A stretch of 12,182 nt of DNA from Methanomicrobiales archaeon. Its GTDB lineage: Archaea; Halobacteriota; Methanomicrobia; Methanomicrobiales; Methanoculleaceae. Made by a program: the position numbers and the translations under genes. The stretch's first letter is position 1. Every line of letters begins with the position of its first letter. This document shows positions 10,829 to 12,182 of the stretch, piece after piece. Location: contig JAAYND010000128.1 of assembly GCA_012521035.1 (NCBI GenBank), positions 1 to 12,182 of the forward strand, read 5' to 3'. A model generated the notes under the pieces. That model had not been told where the DNA came from. It was given only the letters and a program-made list of their open reading frames with translations, and did not search any database.

Positions 10829-12182
10829 ATGAAATCCAGTGTGACGCAGCGCAAGAGAGATGAGTACGTGCAACAGTTGCAGGCGATCTTTCAGAAAGAC
10901 GGTGACGATCCTGCCGCGCTCCATGTTGCCGTGCAGGATCTCTTCACGGAACTGACTGCGGACTGGTCACGTGTGGTCGAGGAGCTCCAGCAGGAGAACG
11001 CTATACTTCGGAGGGAGGTGGAGGCCCGGCAGGGTCTCCACCGGGATGCCTGTACGGTGGCCCTTGAGCAGGCTCAGACCTACGCCGAGGAGCTCGCTAC
11101 AGCGAACGAGGAGCTTGAAGCGGTCAACGAGATCTTGAACAGCCAGAACGAGGAGTTGACTCTCGCTCAGAAGATCGCCGAGATGGAGCGGGAGCGCTAC
11201 TACGAGCTCTTCGATGCCGCCCCGGAAGGCTATCTGGTGACGGACGGGAGCGGAAGGATCCTTGAGGCCAACCGCACCGTGGGGGTGCTCCTCGCGGTCC
11301 ACAAAGAGAGCCTGATCGGGCGGAGCCTCCTCAACTTTGCCCGGGCCGGGACCCGGGCCAGACTCGAGGCCATGATGGACCGGGCGCTCCGTGGGGGAGA
11401 GCGCCAGACCTTTGAGACGGATCTCCTGCCGCTCATGGAGGAGCCCGTGCATGTCTCCATGAGTATCATATCGGCCAGAGCAAAGGAGGATCTGGAGCCA
11501 TCGCTCCGCTGGATGATCCAGGATATCACCGGGCGCAAACAGACCGAGAAGGCGCTCCGGCGCCTGAACCGGGAGGTCGAGGCGGCGCGGGACGAGGCGA
11601 ACCTCTACGTGGATATCCTGACCCATGACATACGGAACACCGAAAATGTCTCGAATCTCTACGCCGAACTGCTCGCCGATAGCCTGGAGGGAGAGGGGGC
11701 CCGGCACATGGCGAGCCTCCAGCGGAGCATCAGGAGGAGTATCGAGATCCTCGAGAATGTCTCCACGATCCGCCAGATCCACCAGACGGTCTCCGAGCTC
11801 AGGCCGGTTGACCTTGATGTGGCCATCCGGGGGACGATCGAGGGCTATCCTCACAGCACCATCCGCTACAAAGGGGTGCATCACCGGGTCTTCGCCGACG
11901 ATCTGCTCCCTGTGGTCTTCAACAACCTCATCGGGAACGCGGTGAAGCACGGTGGCCCGGGTGTCGGGATCACCATCCGGGTGGAGGGGGAGGAGGGTGA
12001 GTCTGTCTGTGTCTCGGTCGAGGATACCGGTCCTGGTGTGCTGGATTCTGAGAAGGACGCGATCTTCCGTCGCTACGAGCAGAAGAAACGGGGCGTCGGG
12101 GAGGGGCTCGGCCTCTACCTCGTGCAGATCCTCGTCCGGCGCTACGGTGGCAGGATCCAGGTCGATGACCGGGTGCCGGGCC
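10829..12182 (+). CDS. Soluble PAS sensor histidine kinase (HK2), C-terminus beyond the right edge
   Basis: The first 451 codons of a cytoplasmic kinase without membrane segments. Order: a charged helical N-terminus, a long coiled coil (about 45-125) that contains four heptads EELATAN, EELEAVN, EILNSQN, EELTLAQ (87-114), one PAS domain starting at ELFDAAPEGYLVTD (about 130-245), HisKA with VDILTHDIRN (phospho-acceptor His266), and HATPase with NNLIGNAVKHGG, VEDTGPGV, IFRRYEQ and GVGEGLGLYL. The break falls after DRVPG; in HK1 only about 20 more residues follow the same motif, so little is missing. ATG 10829 is the first plausible start in this frame; the ribosome binding site is weak. The kinase domain is a close paralogue of that of HK1, but the sensory half differs: one PAS domain instead of two, and no cysteine motif. 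Adjacent same-strand position suggests it works with CheBR2. Its response regulator is not in the window. Confidence 0.9.
   Translation, partial: MKSSVTQRKRDEYVQQLQAIFQKDGDDPAALHVAVQDLFTELTADWSRVVEELQQENAILRREVEARQGLHRDACTVALEQAQTYAEELATANEELEAVNEILNSQNEELTLAQKIAEMERERYYELFDAAPEGYLVTDGSGRILEANRTVGVLLAVHKESLIGRSLLNFARAGTRARLEAMMDRALRGGERQTFETDLLPLMEEPVHVSMSIISARAKEDLEPSLRWMIQDITGRKQTEKALRRLNREVEAARDEANLYVDILTHDIRNTENVSNLYAELLADSLEGEGARHMASLQRSIRRSIEILENVSTIRQIHQTVSELRPVDLDVAIRGTIEGYPHSTIRYKGVHHRVFADDLLPVVFNNLIGNAVKHGGPGVGITIRVEGEEGESVCVSVEDTGPGVLDSEKDAIFRRYEQKKRGVGEGLGLYLVQILVRRYGGRIQVDDRVPG
11087..11170 (+). repeat. Four EELxxxN-type heptads in the HK2 coiled coil
   Basis: Residues 87-114 read EELATAN, EELEAVN, EILNSQN, EELTLAQ, in continuous 7-residue phase. 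They resemble the CheBR heptads in pattern but the DNA is not obviously copied from them. The likely role is a parallel signalling coiled coil between the N-terminal helix and PAS. A mixed coil with the CheBR proteins is possible but speculative. Confidence 0.6.
12012..12182 (+). repeat. HK2 copy of the dispersed kinase repeat
   Basis: This is the partner of 3591-3761. It runs to the last base of the window, so the similarity may continue past the edge. The largest difference is a small cluster around 12132-12158 (18 mismatches in total over the segment), while the 36 bases around 12085-12120 are identical in both genes. Confidence 0.85.

Overview
The window looks like a GC-rich archaeal chromosome, most likely a methanogen of the Methanomicrobiales (Methanoculleus-like). 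The evidence is the soluble multi-PAS histidine kinases with an H-box of the type LDILTHDIxN, AGGTGA/GGTGA Shine-Dalgarno sequences, and TATA elements placed about 26-27 bp before start codons as in leaderless archaeal transcripts. The taxon is an inference; no rRNA or other marker gene is present.

Left part (1-1760, minus strand): a two-gene operon for an SbcCD/Mre11-Rad50-like DNA repair complex of the YhaO/YhaN type. The metallophosphoesterase nuclease gene comes first. It overlaps by 4 bp the start of a large ATPase gene that leaves the window at the left edge. A TATA box lies 27 bp before the nuclease start. A non-coding stretch of about 370 bp follows.

Middle and right part (2132-12182): a signalling island. 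In order: histidine kinase HK1 (PAS-PAS-HisKA-HATPase, +), a convergent 149-residue protein of unknown function (-), two tandem CheB-CheR-coiled-coil-PAS fusion proteins (CheBR1 and CheBR2, +), and histidine kinase HK2 (+, cut by the right edge). The two kinases are close paralogues (153 of 171 bases identical at the 3' ends that can be compared), and so are the two CheB-CheR proteins, so the island grew by duplication. In many bacteria CheB-CheR-PAS proteins end in a kinase domain; here both end after the last PAS domain and the kinases are separate neighbouring genes. No chemoreceptor, CheA, CheW or receiver domain is encoded in the window, so the methylation target and the phosphoryl acceptor are unknown.

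The most interesting observations are these. (1) The methyltransferase domain of CheBR1 has lost conserved residues in three separate motifs, whereas CheBR2 keeps them; both keep the CheB Ser-His-Asp triad. (2) Both CheBR proteins carry six exact heptads of the form EELxxxN, which resemble chemoreceptor methylation sites in sequence and 7-residue spacing, and HK2 has a shorter version. (3) An 11-bp perfect dyad lies where transcription of CheBR1 should start.
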